Part shown: positions 8,002 to 15,359 of the stretch, in pieces
Position numbering within the stretch: the stretch's first letter is position 1
Layout of the letters: each line of letters opens with the position of its first letter
Assembly: GCF_025370785.1 (NCBI RefSeq)
Contig: NZ_JAMXFA010000045.1
Coordinates: forward strand, 1 to 52,968
Length of the DNA: 52,968 nt
Origin: Laspinema olomoucense D3b
Lineage (GTDB): Bacteria; Cyanobacteriota; Cyanobacteriia; Cyanobacteriales; Laspinemataceae
Direction of reading: 5' to 3'
Made by a program: the position numbers and the translations under genes
The notes under the pieces: generated by a model
What the model saw: the letters and a program-made list of their open reading frames with translations, nothing else
What the model was told of the DNA's origin: nothing
The model's database searches: none

Positions 8002-8826
8002 TCAGGCGACGGCGCTGATGGGTTTGGGATGGGTTAAAAAATCATGGTCTTTAAGGAGTTTGTAAAGATTGACATCAGTTTCCAGTAAACAGGCATGACC
8101 GCTATTAGGTAATAAAACTTGTTTGGCGTTGGGAATGCAATAGGCCAAACGAGTGGCTTCGGCAGCGGAGGGTAATAGCCGATCGTCGGTACTGGCGATC
8201 GCCAACACAGGTTGACGGATGCGACTTAACTCATGCGAGTCCATTTCAAACTCTCGGAGTAAATTGACGCGCCAAGTGCTAGTAGGCTGGGGAACGGACT
8301 GCATTGCCGCTAACAAATCATTGCGTTCCGAACGGGCGATGCGACCGAGGGAGGCTAAAAAGGGTAATAAACCCATGACTGATAAGGCGTAGATCGGGGG
8401 GGGTAACCATCCGGTCAAGTGGGAGCCAAAATGCAACCAAGCTTGGCCCATAAAACAAGAGGCGGGATTGATTAAAATCAGGCGATCGAACAGTTCTGGG
8501 GCATCAATGGCAATTTTCAGGGCCAAGCAACCGCCAAAAGACTCGCCACAGAGATAAACCATATCGGGGCGAGTGCGACGAAATTGCGATCGCAATAAAC
8601 CCACGACTTTTTCGGTTATTTGGTCCCAAGAGGATAAATCATGGGCAGGCATGGCAAGACATTGGATATTAAAGGCGTTAGAGAGACCTTTATTAATTTG
8701 CGAGCGCAGGAGTTCTCCGGTTCCATCCATGCCCGGTAAATAAACAAACAATGGTAAGTCAGGTTGGAGAGTCGAGGGGGTTGAAAAATGAAACCGCTCG
8801 TTAAAATTGTGCATTAGTGAACCCAT
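8002..8826 (-). CDS. Alpha/beta hydrolase, N-terminal half of a split phytyl-ester-synthase-like system
   Basis: This 274-residue alpha/beta-hydrolase has a complete catalytic set: nucleophile elbow GESFGG, the acid in ASTDDRLLP, and the base in NSGHACLLE. The oxyanion region YLPGMDGTGELL is well conserved. It follows an acyltransferase gene by 37 bases on the same strand. In plants the PES1/PES2 phytyl ester synthases and their relatives carry this kind of hydrolase and a PlsC-like acyltransferase in one chain. Here they appear as two genes, so a role in acyl transfer to phytol or diacylglycerol, for chlorophyll turnover or storage lipid, is plausible inference. Start ATG 8826 has AGGGAAG upstream. 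Confidence 0.8.
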   Translation of the reverse strand: MGSLMHNFNERFHFSTPSTLQPDLPLFVYLPGMDGTGELLRSQINKGLSNAFNIQCLAMPAHDLSSWDQITEKVVGLLRSQFRRTRPDMVYLCGESFGGCLALKIAIDAPELFDRLILINPASCFMGQAWLHFGSHLTGWLPPPIYALSVMGLLPFLASLGRIARSERNDLLAAMQSVPQPTSTWRVNLLREFEMDSHELSRIRQPVLAIASTDDRLLPSAAEATRLAYCIPNAKQVLLPNSGHACLLETDVNLYKLLKDHDFLTHPKPISAVA

Positions 8827-8863
8827 ATCTTTCTTCCCTAAAATTCTTCCTTTTCAACCCCGT

Positions 8864-9589
8864 TTAATAACAGCCTTGCCGGAGTAAACCGGCAATTTCT
8901 TCGCGGCAGCGATCGGTAATTTCATTCACCACCCGTTTTCCCGATTTACCAGGATAGCCCTGTTTTTGCGCCTGAGTAATCCAAGAGGGGCGACCCACGA
9001 GGACATTAACGCGACGATAAATCACCATAGGGTGGAATCCGTCTTGTTGAAAATGAGGTTCAGTGGGGTCAAATAGACTCAACATCCGAACGGGGAGACC
9101 GGAAAGCACTTGTTCTTCCATCGAAGCGATCGCCACCGGCACGATCGCCAGTTCCGACACCTTGGCACTCAAGGCTAAATGAGCGAACCCGCGATGAAAC
9201 TCCCCAACTTCTGACGGAGGGGTTAACCGGACCATTGGCGTTGCGCCTTCGGGAAAGACCCCGATCGCCGCTTGTTGTTGGAGCAGCTTGCTCCCTTGAC
9301 GAAAAAAGCGATGCTGTTGTGGGCCGTATGCCTCTAAGACCAAACAGCCCAACTCTGTCACAAATTCTCGTAACAGGGGGACTTGGCCCATGTAATGATG
9401 GCAGGCAAAGTGGATTGAGCGACCTGTTCCGGCCATCAGTAAGGGGGCATCCATAAAGCTGCGATGATTGCTCACGATCAGCGCGGCACCTTCTTGGGGA
9501 ATGCGATCCCGGTAGTAGAGAAAGGTGCGCGTGCCAAAGGCCGTGAGAAACCCGTGGGAAATTTGGAGTGGCCTATCTTTTAATGACAT
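8864..9589 (-). CDS. PlsC-like (LPLAT) acyltransferase
   Basis: This 241-residue lysophospholipid-acyltransferase-family protein shows the two diagnostic blocks: the catalytic HX4D in VSNHRSFMDAPLL and the substrate-binding FPEGAT (family FPEGTR). The region between (CHHYMGQVPLLREFVTELGC) and the later IVPVAIAS strand also fit. Typical reaction: transfer of an acyl group from acyl-ACP or acyl-CoA to a glycerolipid or alcohol at the membrane face. The ATG at 9589 is preferred to a GTG two codons upstream. It is the first gene of a two-gene unit with the alpha/beta hydrolase. The FPEGAT variant and the pairing point to the plant PES/DGAT2-like branch rather than general plsC. Confidence 0.8.
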   Translation of the reverse strand: MSLKDRPLQISHGFLTAFGTRTFLYYRDRIPQEGAALIVSNHRSFMDAPLLMAGTGRSIHFACHHYMGQVPLLREFVTELGCLVLEAYGPQQHRFFRQGSKLLQQQAAIGVFPEGATPMVRLTPPSEVGEFHRGFAHLALSAKVSELAIVPVAIASMEEQVLSGLPVRMLSLFDPTEPHFQQDGFHPMVIYRRVNVLVGRPSWITQAQKQGYPGKSGKRVVNEITDRCREEIAGLLRQGCY

Positions 9590-10252
9590 TTTCACCGGCG
9601 CGATCGATTAACAGCCTGGGGAAATTTTAGAACTTCCCAGCAGCTTTACGTTTCGTCAGAGGTTTTGTAAACAATTATAAAGTAAAAATCCGTTTGATTA
9701 GTTTTTAGACTGCCCGAATTCGCAGCCTGAACCCCCCATTCTGGGTCCTGAACTAACCCGCTGTGTCAGGGTCCAGGCGAAACAAAGCTTTGAGGTTTTG
9801 GGGTCACCATGCCCTAGAAGTTTCCCCCCTGGAACCACTGGGTGCGACGGGAGAAGGTGTCATTACCCCAGGAGCAAGGGAGTCGGGTCCGGGGTTCTAA
9901 AACTTGAGTAAAAGAGGGCAGCACCCCTGGGGTTTGCGGGTTCAATCTTTCTCCTTTTTTGATAAAAAAAGGATGAGCGCGGGGCAGTTCAAAACCGTTG
10001 ATCGCCGGACAACCTATTCCCGAATCGACTGCCGTGGGGGTGTCATTCCTGGATAATCTATAGAAAATCTTTAAAAATCTAAGCAAGAAATGGAAACAAT
10101 TTTTATAAAATCTTTATATCTTAGAGGCATAACTCCCTGTCCAACCCCGGAATCGTGGTAAAAATTTGGTGAAATGTCGAGTAGAATGGAAGTTTGCCGT
10201 CCCTCATGTTACCATCGAAATAAAAGAATGGGGGTCGTTTTTAACCGAATCC
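9590..10252. other. Intergenic region without a supported gene
   Basis: This spacer separates the divergent acyltransferase and metG genes. The longest reading frame (minus strand, 9814-10086, 90 residues) has no ribosome site, no recognisable motif and a Pro/Arg-rich composition of translated spacer. An AT-rich stretch at 10087-10135 probably holds the metG promoter. Nothing else is evident. Confidence 0.6.
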
Positions 10253-11860
10253 ATGAACTCTACCAAGACCAGTAAGAATACATTTGCTATTACAACACCG
10301 CTTTACTATGTGAACGATTTGCCTCACATTGGCAGCGCCTATACCACGATTGCCGCCGATGTTGTAGCGAGATTTGAGCGACTTCGGGGGAAATCAGTCC
10401 TGCTGATTACCGGAACCGATGAACATGGGCAAAAAATAGAGCGGACGGCAGAAGCATTGGGGCGATCGCCCCAAGAACACTGCGATACAATTGCCGCCGG
10501 ATTTGACCGATTATGGCAAAAGCTGAATATTGCCTACGACAGGTTTAGTCGGACCACTAATCCCCGTCATGGAGCGATCGTTAAGGAATTTTTCCAGCGT
10601 GTCTGGGACAATGATGACATTTATTTAAGCCAGCAAACGGGGTGGTACTGTGTGGCTTGCGAAGAATTTAAAGAAAAACGGGACTTGCTAGAAGACAATC
10701 GCTGTCCGATGCATCCTAACCGGGAAGTTGAATGGCGGGACGAGCAAAATTACTTTTTTCGCCTTTCCAAATACCAATCCCAGCTAGAGGCCCTTTATCA
10801 AGAGCGTCCTGACTTCATTCGCCCAGAGATGCGACGCAACGAAGTCTTGAGCTTTGTGCAACAAGGACTGCAAGATTTCTCTATTTCTCGCGTCAATGTG
10901 GCTTGGGGTTTTCCGGTGCCAGTGGATCCAAAACAGACCCTTTATGTGTGGTTTGATGCCCTATTGGGATATGTGACGGCCCTGCTAGAACCCGAGGAAG
11001 AACCAACCCTGGAGAATGCCTTATCCAAATGGTCGCCGATTAATCTGCACTTGATTGGTAAAGATATTTTGCGGTTTCATGCAGTGTATTGGCCTGCTAT
11101 GCTAATGTCAGCAGGGGTTCCCATTTCCGGTGGGGTGTTTGGACATGGGTTTTTAACCAAAGACGGTCAGAAAATTAGCAAAACTTTGGGTAATATTATT
11201 GACCCGTTAGACTTAGTGGAACGGTATGGATCTGATGCACTGCGTTACTACTTTCTGAAAGAAATTGAATTTGGACGGGACGGGGATTTTAACGAAACTC
11301 GATTTATCAATATTCTCAATGCAGATCTGGCCAACGACTTGGGGAATTTACTAAATAGGACCCTGGGCATGGTGAAAAAATATTGTCAAGGTCAGGTGCC
11401 GAAGGTGAATCCCGAGGAAATTGGCGATCACAATGGGTTAAAAGCAGCGGGGGTAACTTTAGGCGATCGCGTCACCTGTGCTTATGATGGCCTGCAATTT
11501 AGCCAAGGATGTGAAGAAATTCTGTCCTTGGTGCGCAGTTGTAACAAGTACATTGACGAACAGGCACCCTGGAAACTTTATAAGCAGGGGGAACAGCAGG
11601 CCGTTGAGCAAGTGCTCTATGCTGTTTTAGAATCCGTGAGACTCTCGGCGTACTTACTCTCGGCGATCATTCCAAATATCAGCACGGCGATTTATCAGCA
11701 ACTGGGGTATTCGATTGATTTTAATGACCAAACCTCGATCGCCAGTGCGCTGAACTTTCCCACTCATTCGAGTTGGGGGATTCTCAGCAGCGATCGCCTG
11801 CTGGGAGAAGCTAAACCCGTATTTGCTCGCCTGGAGTTGAGCAATCCAGCGTCTTCATAG
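10253..11860 (+). CDS. metG: Methionyl-tRNA synthetase
   Basis: This class I aminoacyl-tRNA synthetase charges tRNA-Met. Visible features in order: ITTPLYYVNDLPHIGSAYTT carrying the HIGH-type signature (HIGS), the editing/zinc region with GWYCVACEEF and CPMHP supplying Cys and His ligands, the WFDALLGY core motif, HLIGKDILRFHAVYWPAML, and the KMSKS loop as KISKTLGN. At 535 residues it lacks the C-terminal EMAP-like dimerisation domain of E. coli MetG, a common short form. The longest frame starts 87 bases upstream but adds residues without family character. ATG 10253 places MNSTKTSKNTFAITTP at the expected distance from the active site. Confidence 0.97.
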   Translation: MNSTKTSKNTFAITTPLYYVNDLPHIGSAYTTIAADVVARFERLRGKSVLLITGTDEHGQKIERTAEALGRSPQEHCDTIAAGFDRLWQKLNIAYDRFSRTTNPRHGAIVKEFFQRVWDNDDIYLSQQTGWYCVACEEFKEKRDLLEDNRCPMHPNREVEWRDEQNYFFRLSKYQSQLEALYQERPDFIRPEMRRNEVLSFVQQGLQDFSISRVNVAWGFPVPVDPKQTLYVWFDALLGYVTALLEPEEEPTLENALSKWSPINLHLIGKDILRFHAVYWPAMLMSAGVPISGGVFGHGFLTKDGQKISKTLGNIIDPLDLVERYGSDALRYYFLKEIEFGRDGDFNETRFINILNADLANDLGNLLNRTLGMVKKYCQGQVPKVNPEEIGDHNGLKAAGVTLGDRVTCAYDGLQFSQGCEEILSLVRSCNKYIDEQAPWKLYKQGEQQAVEQVLYAVLESVRLSAYLLSAIIPNISTAIYQQLGYSIDFNDQTSIASALNFPTHSSWGILSSDRLLGEAKPVFARLELSNPASS

Positions 11861-12103
11861 TTGGGCGATCGCCAATGTTCACCCAAAAAGAGCGAGTAGA
11901 ATTAGCGATTATAGGGGGTGGGGTTACAGAGGGGTCCCCATCCCATTGCCAAAGAAACGATGATCGGGGCGTTAGGGCACCGTTCCGGTATATCATCAAT
12001 GGCCTGATGTTCACCACCTTCAGGTGACAACCGGGCGATTCCCTCTATCATAGATAATATGAAAAATCAATTTTCCGATAAAAAAAACTGAGGAATAACA
12101 ACC

Positions 12104-12715
12104 ATGTTGCATCATCATCCAGAAAACAACAACATATTTACCCCCGAACAGGTTTTAGAAAATCGCGGTCGAGTTGCCATTTTTATTGATGGCTCAAATT
12201 TGTTTTATGCCGCTTTGCAGTTGGGCATCGAAATCGACTATACCAAGCTGCTGTGTCGCTTAACAGCCGGTTCGCGACTCCTGCGTTCTTTTTTCTATAC
12301 CGGCGTCGATCGCACCAATGAAAAACAACAGGGATTTTTATTATGGATGCGTCGCAATGGTTATCGCGTGATCTCGAAAGATTTAGTGCAGCTTCCTGAT
12401 GGCTCTAAAAAAGCAAATTTGGATGTAGAAATCGCCGTGGATATGATGGCATTAGTCGGCTCTTATGACACTGCCGTATTAGTCAGTGGGGATGGAGACC
12501 TCGCTTATTCAGTCGATGCGGTGAGCTATCGGGGAGTCAGAGTGGAAGTAGTTAGCCTCCGTTCCATGACCAGCGATAGTTTGATTAACGTGGCCGATCG
12601 CTATATTGATCTAGAATCCATCAAGGAAGATATCCAAAAAACCCCAAGACAACCGAACTATACCTACCGACCCCTTTCTAGTATTGGCATGATGGATGAT
12701 GTGGAAGACCGCTAA
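12104..12715 (+). CDS. labA: NYN-domain protein, LabA-like
   Basis: The 203-residue protein is a NYN/PIN-like nuclease-fold domain. RVAIFIDGSNLFYAALQLGI gives the first acidic motif (IDGSNL). KANLDVEIAVDMMALV and VLVSGDGDLAYSVDAV (SGDGD) carry the other conserved acidic residues, and GVRVEVVSLRSMTSDSLINV is the closing strand-helix. It matches the LabA group of cyanobacteria; in Synechococcus elongatus LabA works in negative feedback of circadian output from KaiC. All metal-binding aspartates look intact. ATG 12104 has GAGGAAT upstream. The lptC-like gene follows 39 bases later, so the two may be co-transcribed. Other NYN paralogues are common, so the symbol is tentative. Confidence 0.72.
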   Translation: MLHHHPENNNIFTPEQVLENRGRVAIFIDGSNLFYAALQLGIEIDYTKLLCRLTAGSRLLRSFFYTGVDRTNEKQQGFLLWMRRNGYRVISKDLVQLPDGSKKANLDVEIAVDMMALVGSYDTAVLVSGDGDLAYSVDAVSYRGVRVEVVSLRSMTSDSLINVADRYIDLESIKEDIQKTPRQPNYTYRPLSSIGMMDDVEDR

Positions 12716-12754
12716 ATCCTGGTGGATTGAGACATCAACACTACCTATTAAAAA

Positions 12755-13897
12755 GTGAAAAATTCTGGTTTTTTCCTTTTGTTTTTATACGCCTTACTGG
12801 GACTGGGTTTACCCAGTTGTTCCTTTTTTAAAAAGGGTGATACTCCAGTTGGAACCGAGGGAGAAGAAGGGCAGGATCAAGCGTTAACATTTAACGATGT
12901 GACCCTGGAACAAGCCAATGCGGAGGGGGAAATCGTATGGAAAGTGCGATCGCCCTCCGCTCGGTATAATGATGAACAGAAAATTACTTATTTAGAGACA
13001 CCAACCGGAGAACTCTTCCAGGAAGGTCAACTGGTTTATAAGATCCAGTCCAAAACGGGCCAGGTGCATGGTGACGGATCGAAAATTGTTCTCCAGGACC
13101 AGATTGTTGCCACTGAACTCCAAAATCAAGCCGTACTCCGTGCTCAGGAATTAGAATGGTTACCCGGACAAGATTTACTAATCGTTCGGAATAACGTAAG
13201 CGGTACCCATCCGGACCTGCAAATTACCGCCAATGAAGCAAGGCTGAAAAGTCAAGCCCAGCGCATGGAACTGCTGGGGAATGTCGTGGCTACAACTCAA
13301 AAAAATCCCGCCGCCTTACAGATGCGTTCTGAGGCGGTAGTATGGCAGATGGAGACGGACCAAATCATCAGCGATCGCCCGGTGCAAATCGACCGTTATC
13401 TGTGTGAAAATCCCCAAAATTGTCCCGCTAGTGATAAAGCAGTGGGCGATCGCGGTGAACTGAACCTGGAAACAAATGTTGTGACCCTGGAACAAGAAGT
13501 TCAGATTACCTTGAGTAAACCCCCACTCACAATCAACAGCGACTTGATGCGCTGGAATATTGATGCTCAAAACGTCACCAGTGAACGTCGGGTCACCATC
13601 GTCCATCCGAAGCAAACCTTGACCTTAATGGGCGATCGCGGCACCCTGGAACTCGCATCTTCCATCATCTCTTTAGTGGGGAATGTCAGCGGAGTCCGCG
13701 ATCGCCCCTCATCCGAATTCAAAGCCGATCGCATGACTTGGGTAATTCCTACTGAAGAGTTCCAAGCCGAGGGCAATGTCTTTTATCGCCAAGCCAACCC
13801 ACCATTTACAGTCACTGGACCCAAGGCAGTGGGCAAACTTCAGAACCAAAGTATTGTGGTGACGGGGGGTGATGTGGTAACCGATGTAATTCCCTAG
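12755..13897 (+). CDS. lptC: LptC/OstA-like lipopolysaccharide-export lipoprotein
   Basis: The protein starts at GTG with a lipoprotein signal: hydrophobic FFLLFLYALLGLGLP followed by the lipobox Cys (PSC). The mature part is a long series of beta strands typical of the LptA/LptC/OstA fold: LTFNDVTLEQANAEGEIVWK, YLETPTGELFQEGQLVYKI, then repeated LQITANEARLKSQAQRMELL and IISLVGNVSG-type turns. In Gram-negative bacteria LptC passes lipopolysaccharide from the LptBFG transporter to LptA. Cyanobacterial members are about 380 residues, twice the E. coli length, with an extended beta-jellyroll; this one fits at 380. It follows the LabA-like gene closely. Confidence 0.82.
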   Translation: MKNSGFFLLFLYALLGLGLPSCSFFKKGDTPVGTEGEEGQDQALTFNDVTLEQANAEGEIVWKVRSPSARYNDEQKITYLETPTGELFQEGQLVYKIQSKTGQVHGDGSKIVLQDQIVATELQNQAVLRAQELEWLPGQDLLIVRNNVSGTHPDLQITANEARLKSQAQRMELLGNVVATTQKNPAALQMRSEAVVWQMETDQIISDRPVQIDRYLCENPQNCPASDKAVGDRGELNLETNVVTLEQEVQITLSKPPLTINSDLMRWNIDAQNVTSERRVTIVHPKQTLTLMGDRGTLELASSIISLVGNVSGVRDRPSSEFKADRMTWVIPTEEFQAEGNVFYRQANPPFTVTGPKAVGKLQNQSIVVTGGDVVTDVIP

Positions 13898-13916
13898 AAC
13901 CTCCATCCACCACAGA

Positions 13917-13997
13917 TTAGAAACTGGGTTGCTTGAGAAAATCTCTGCCTCAACAGTAACTTTCTGTGGGCCAGAAATCTGGTTTCTTCTCCTGGAA
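13917..13997. repeat. Dispersed palindromic repeat, AGAAACCGGGTTT family (degenerate copy)
   Basis: An arm TTAGAAACTGGGTT and an inverted arm AGAAATCTGGTTTCTTCTCC flank about 40 bases. The same layout, better conserved, recurs at 17935-18009 and 27371-27445. The element sits just downstream of the lptC gene, where it may also serve as a transcript-end hairpin. Confidence 0.55.
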
Positions 13998-14191
13998 ATC
14001 TAAAACTGTACTAATTCCTAACATATTCCCCTACAAATCGAGTGAGGGGTGAGTGGTGACATCCCCCGTAAAACTGATTACCTGTGATAACCACGCGTCC
14101 TTACTTTATTTAGATTTTATATCTTGTTTTTAAGCGGATGGGAGGCCCAAAAGGGACAGAAACAGAAGACCCGGAAATTGCTCAAGGCCAT

Positions 14192-14392
14192 TTAGTCCGC
14201 TAATTTTAACCATCCCCGGCGTACAGCGTAGATGAGGCGATTAATTGAGCTTTGTTCTTCTTCGCTGAGACTATCTTTTAAAAGGGTCGCTCTGAGAGAT
14301 TGTCGGTGCTCCTGGGTGAGCCGTCCTGACCAATAAATTTGAAAGAATAGTTCAGAAAGATTGCAGGGAGGAATCAAGGATTGAGTGTTCAT
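14192..14392 (-). CDS. Tiny conserved cyanobacterial protein (family member 2 of 3)
   Basis: A 66-residue protein starting at ATG 14392 (the longer frame adds 24 poorly supported residues). Sequence blocks LSELFFQIYWSGRLTQEHRQ and SSINRLIYAVRRGWLKLAD match the tiny protein at 7382-7582 in order and spacing, including the terminal RGWL. The linker SLSEEEQS resembles LNEEDRA of that paralogue. No transmembrane segment or Cys. Isolated on the minus strand between lptC and a histidine kinase gene. Function unknown. Confidence 0.68.
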   Translation of the reverse strand: MNTQSLIPPCNLSELFFQIYWSGRLTQEHRQSLRATLLKDSLSEEEQSSINRLIYAVRRGWLKLAD

Positions 14393-15359
14393 GATTGAAG
14401 ATATTAAATTTTTAATTTTCAATTCTAATATGGCCCTTATGTAAAGCTTTGACTGCGATCGCATCCCTTCTGCTCCGGTGATATCGATCGGCTCAGGGCG
14501 TGATTTGCCCCCAAGGCTCCCCGGGAAGTCTTCGACTCAAAACTATCACCGGGGATGATCTAAGGCCGCTCAAAACGGAGCAATTTCAGCCATAGAGATG
14601 AGAAAGGGAATTTGAGAGAGTGTGAAATTTTAAAAGTTAAATTTTGGGGGATAAATCCCTACCCAAATTTGAACTCTGGACGGTTAAATAGGAACCAAAA
14701 AATTCTTAAAAAGAGACAGGTTCCAAAGTAACGAAGCGAGGGAATATTAGGATCAGGTTTACCTGGACCCCAGGAAGTCCATGCTCGGGACCCTAGGGAG
14801 GCGGGGGAGTAAGGGGCCGAATAGACCTCTTGCTTTCATTCCCGCTTCATCCCCCTTTCCCCCCCTTATTAACGCCAATCCGCTTAAGAGATTTATGCAA
14901 GAGGTTTAATGAGTCAGTCAGAGTACAGTGAGGATTGACCCGGAGTCCAGAAAAGTTAAAAGTTGTTGTCAGGGAGAATTAAAGTTTGTTAGCCTGAAGA
15001 GCGCCAGTCTAAGGGTAGAAAGTTTTTGTCAGAAAGAATTAAGGTTTGTTAGCCTGAATATTCCAAGTCTAACTGAATGGAACAATTCTCCACCGGAGTG
15101 GAAGCATCTTGCTGCCTACTGCGGAGCGGGAGCAAGATGCTCCCCCGGATCAATTCGCGGCTCAGACTGCTGCAAGATGCGCTATAGAATGATCTGAATT
15201 CTATTACCTAAATCGGCTATCATAACCTTGAAGGGGGCGGTTTAAAGCGGGCGATGCACTGCCTATCCGCCCGCTCCAGTCTGGCGGCTTTCATCCCTAG
15301 TTCTCGTCAGTTAGCGTTTGTTTTTTCCCCTCTCTACTCACCCCTTGAATCGAAAACTT
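14393..15359. other. Long intergenic region
   Basis: Nearly 970 bases without a convincing gene. It contains a 60-base tandem duplication (listed separately), a C-rich tract at 14850-14870, and a palindromic block around 15127-15145 (GGGAGCA AGA TGCTCCC) that belongs to the same repeat type as GCGAGCA AGA TGCTCGC near 49780. A 90-codon frame at 14928-15197 exists only because the tandem repeat has a 60-base period. A short promoter for the histidine kinase gene is expected near 15200-15350, but I cannot place it. Confidence 0.6.
14951..15070. repeat. Two-copy 60-base tandem repeat
   Basis: Two adjacent 60-base units (14951-15010 and 15011-15070) align without gaps. Their central 30 bases (GTCAG..AGAATTAA.GTTTGTTAGCCTGAA) are nearly identical and both end in CCA.GTCT-like sequence. 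The period is a multiple of three, so a reading frame stays open across it and repeats the pattern QxELxFVSL. No ribosome site or family supports translation. Confidence 0.75.

Noticed and set aside
9814-10086. 90-codon minus-strand frame upstream of metG
   Set aside because: No ribosome site, no recognisable motif and composition of translated spacer.
14928-15197. 89-codon frame across the 60-base tandem repeat
   Set aside because: Openness is explained by a repeat period divisible by three; no start signal or homology.
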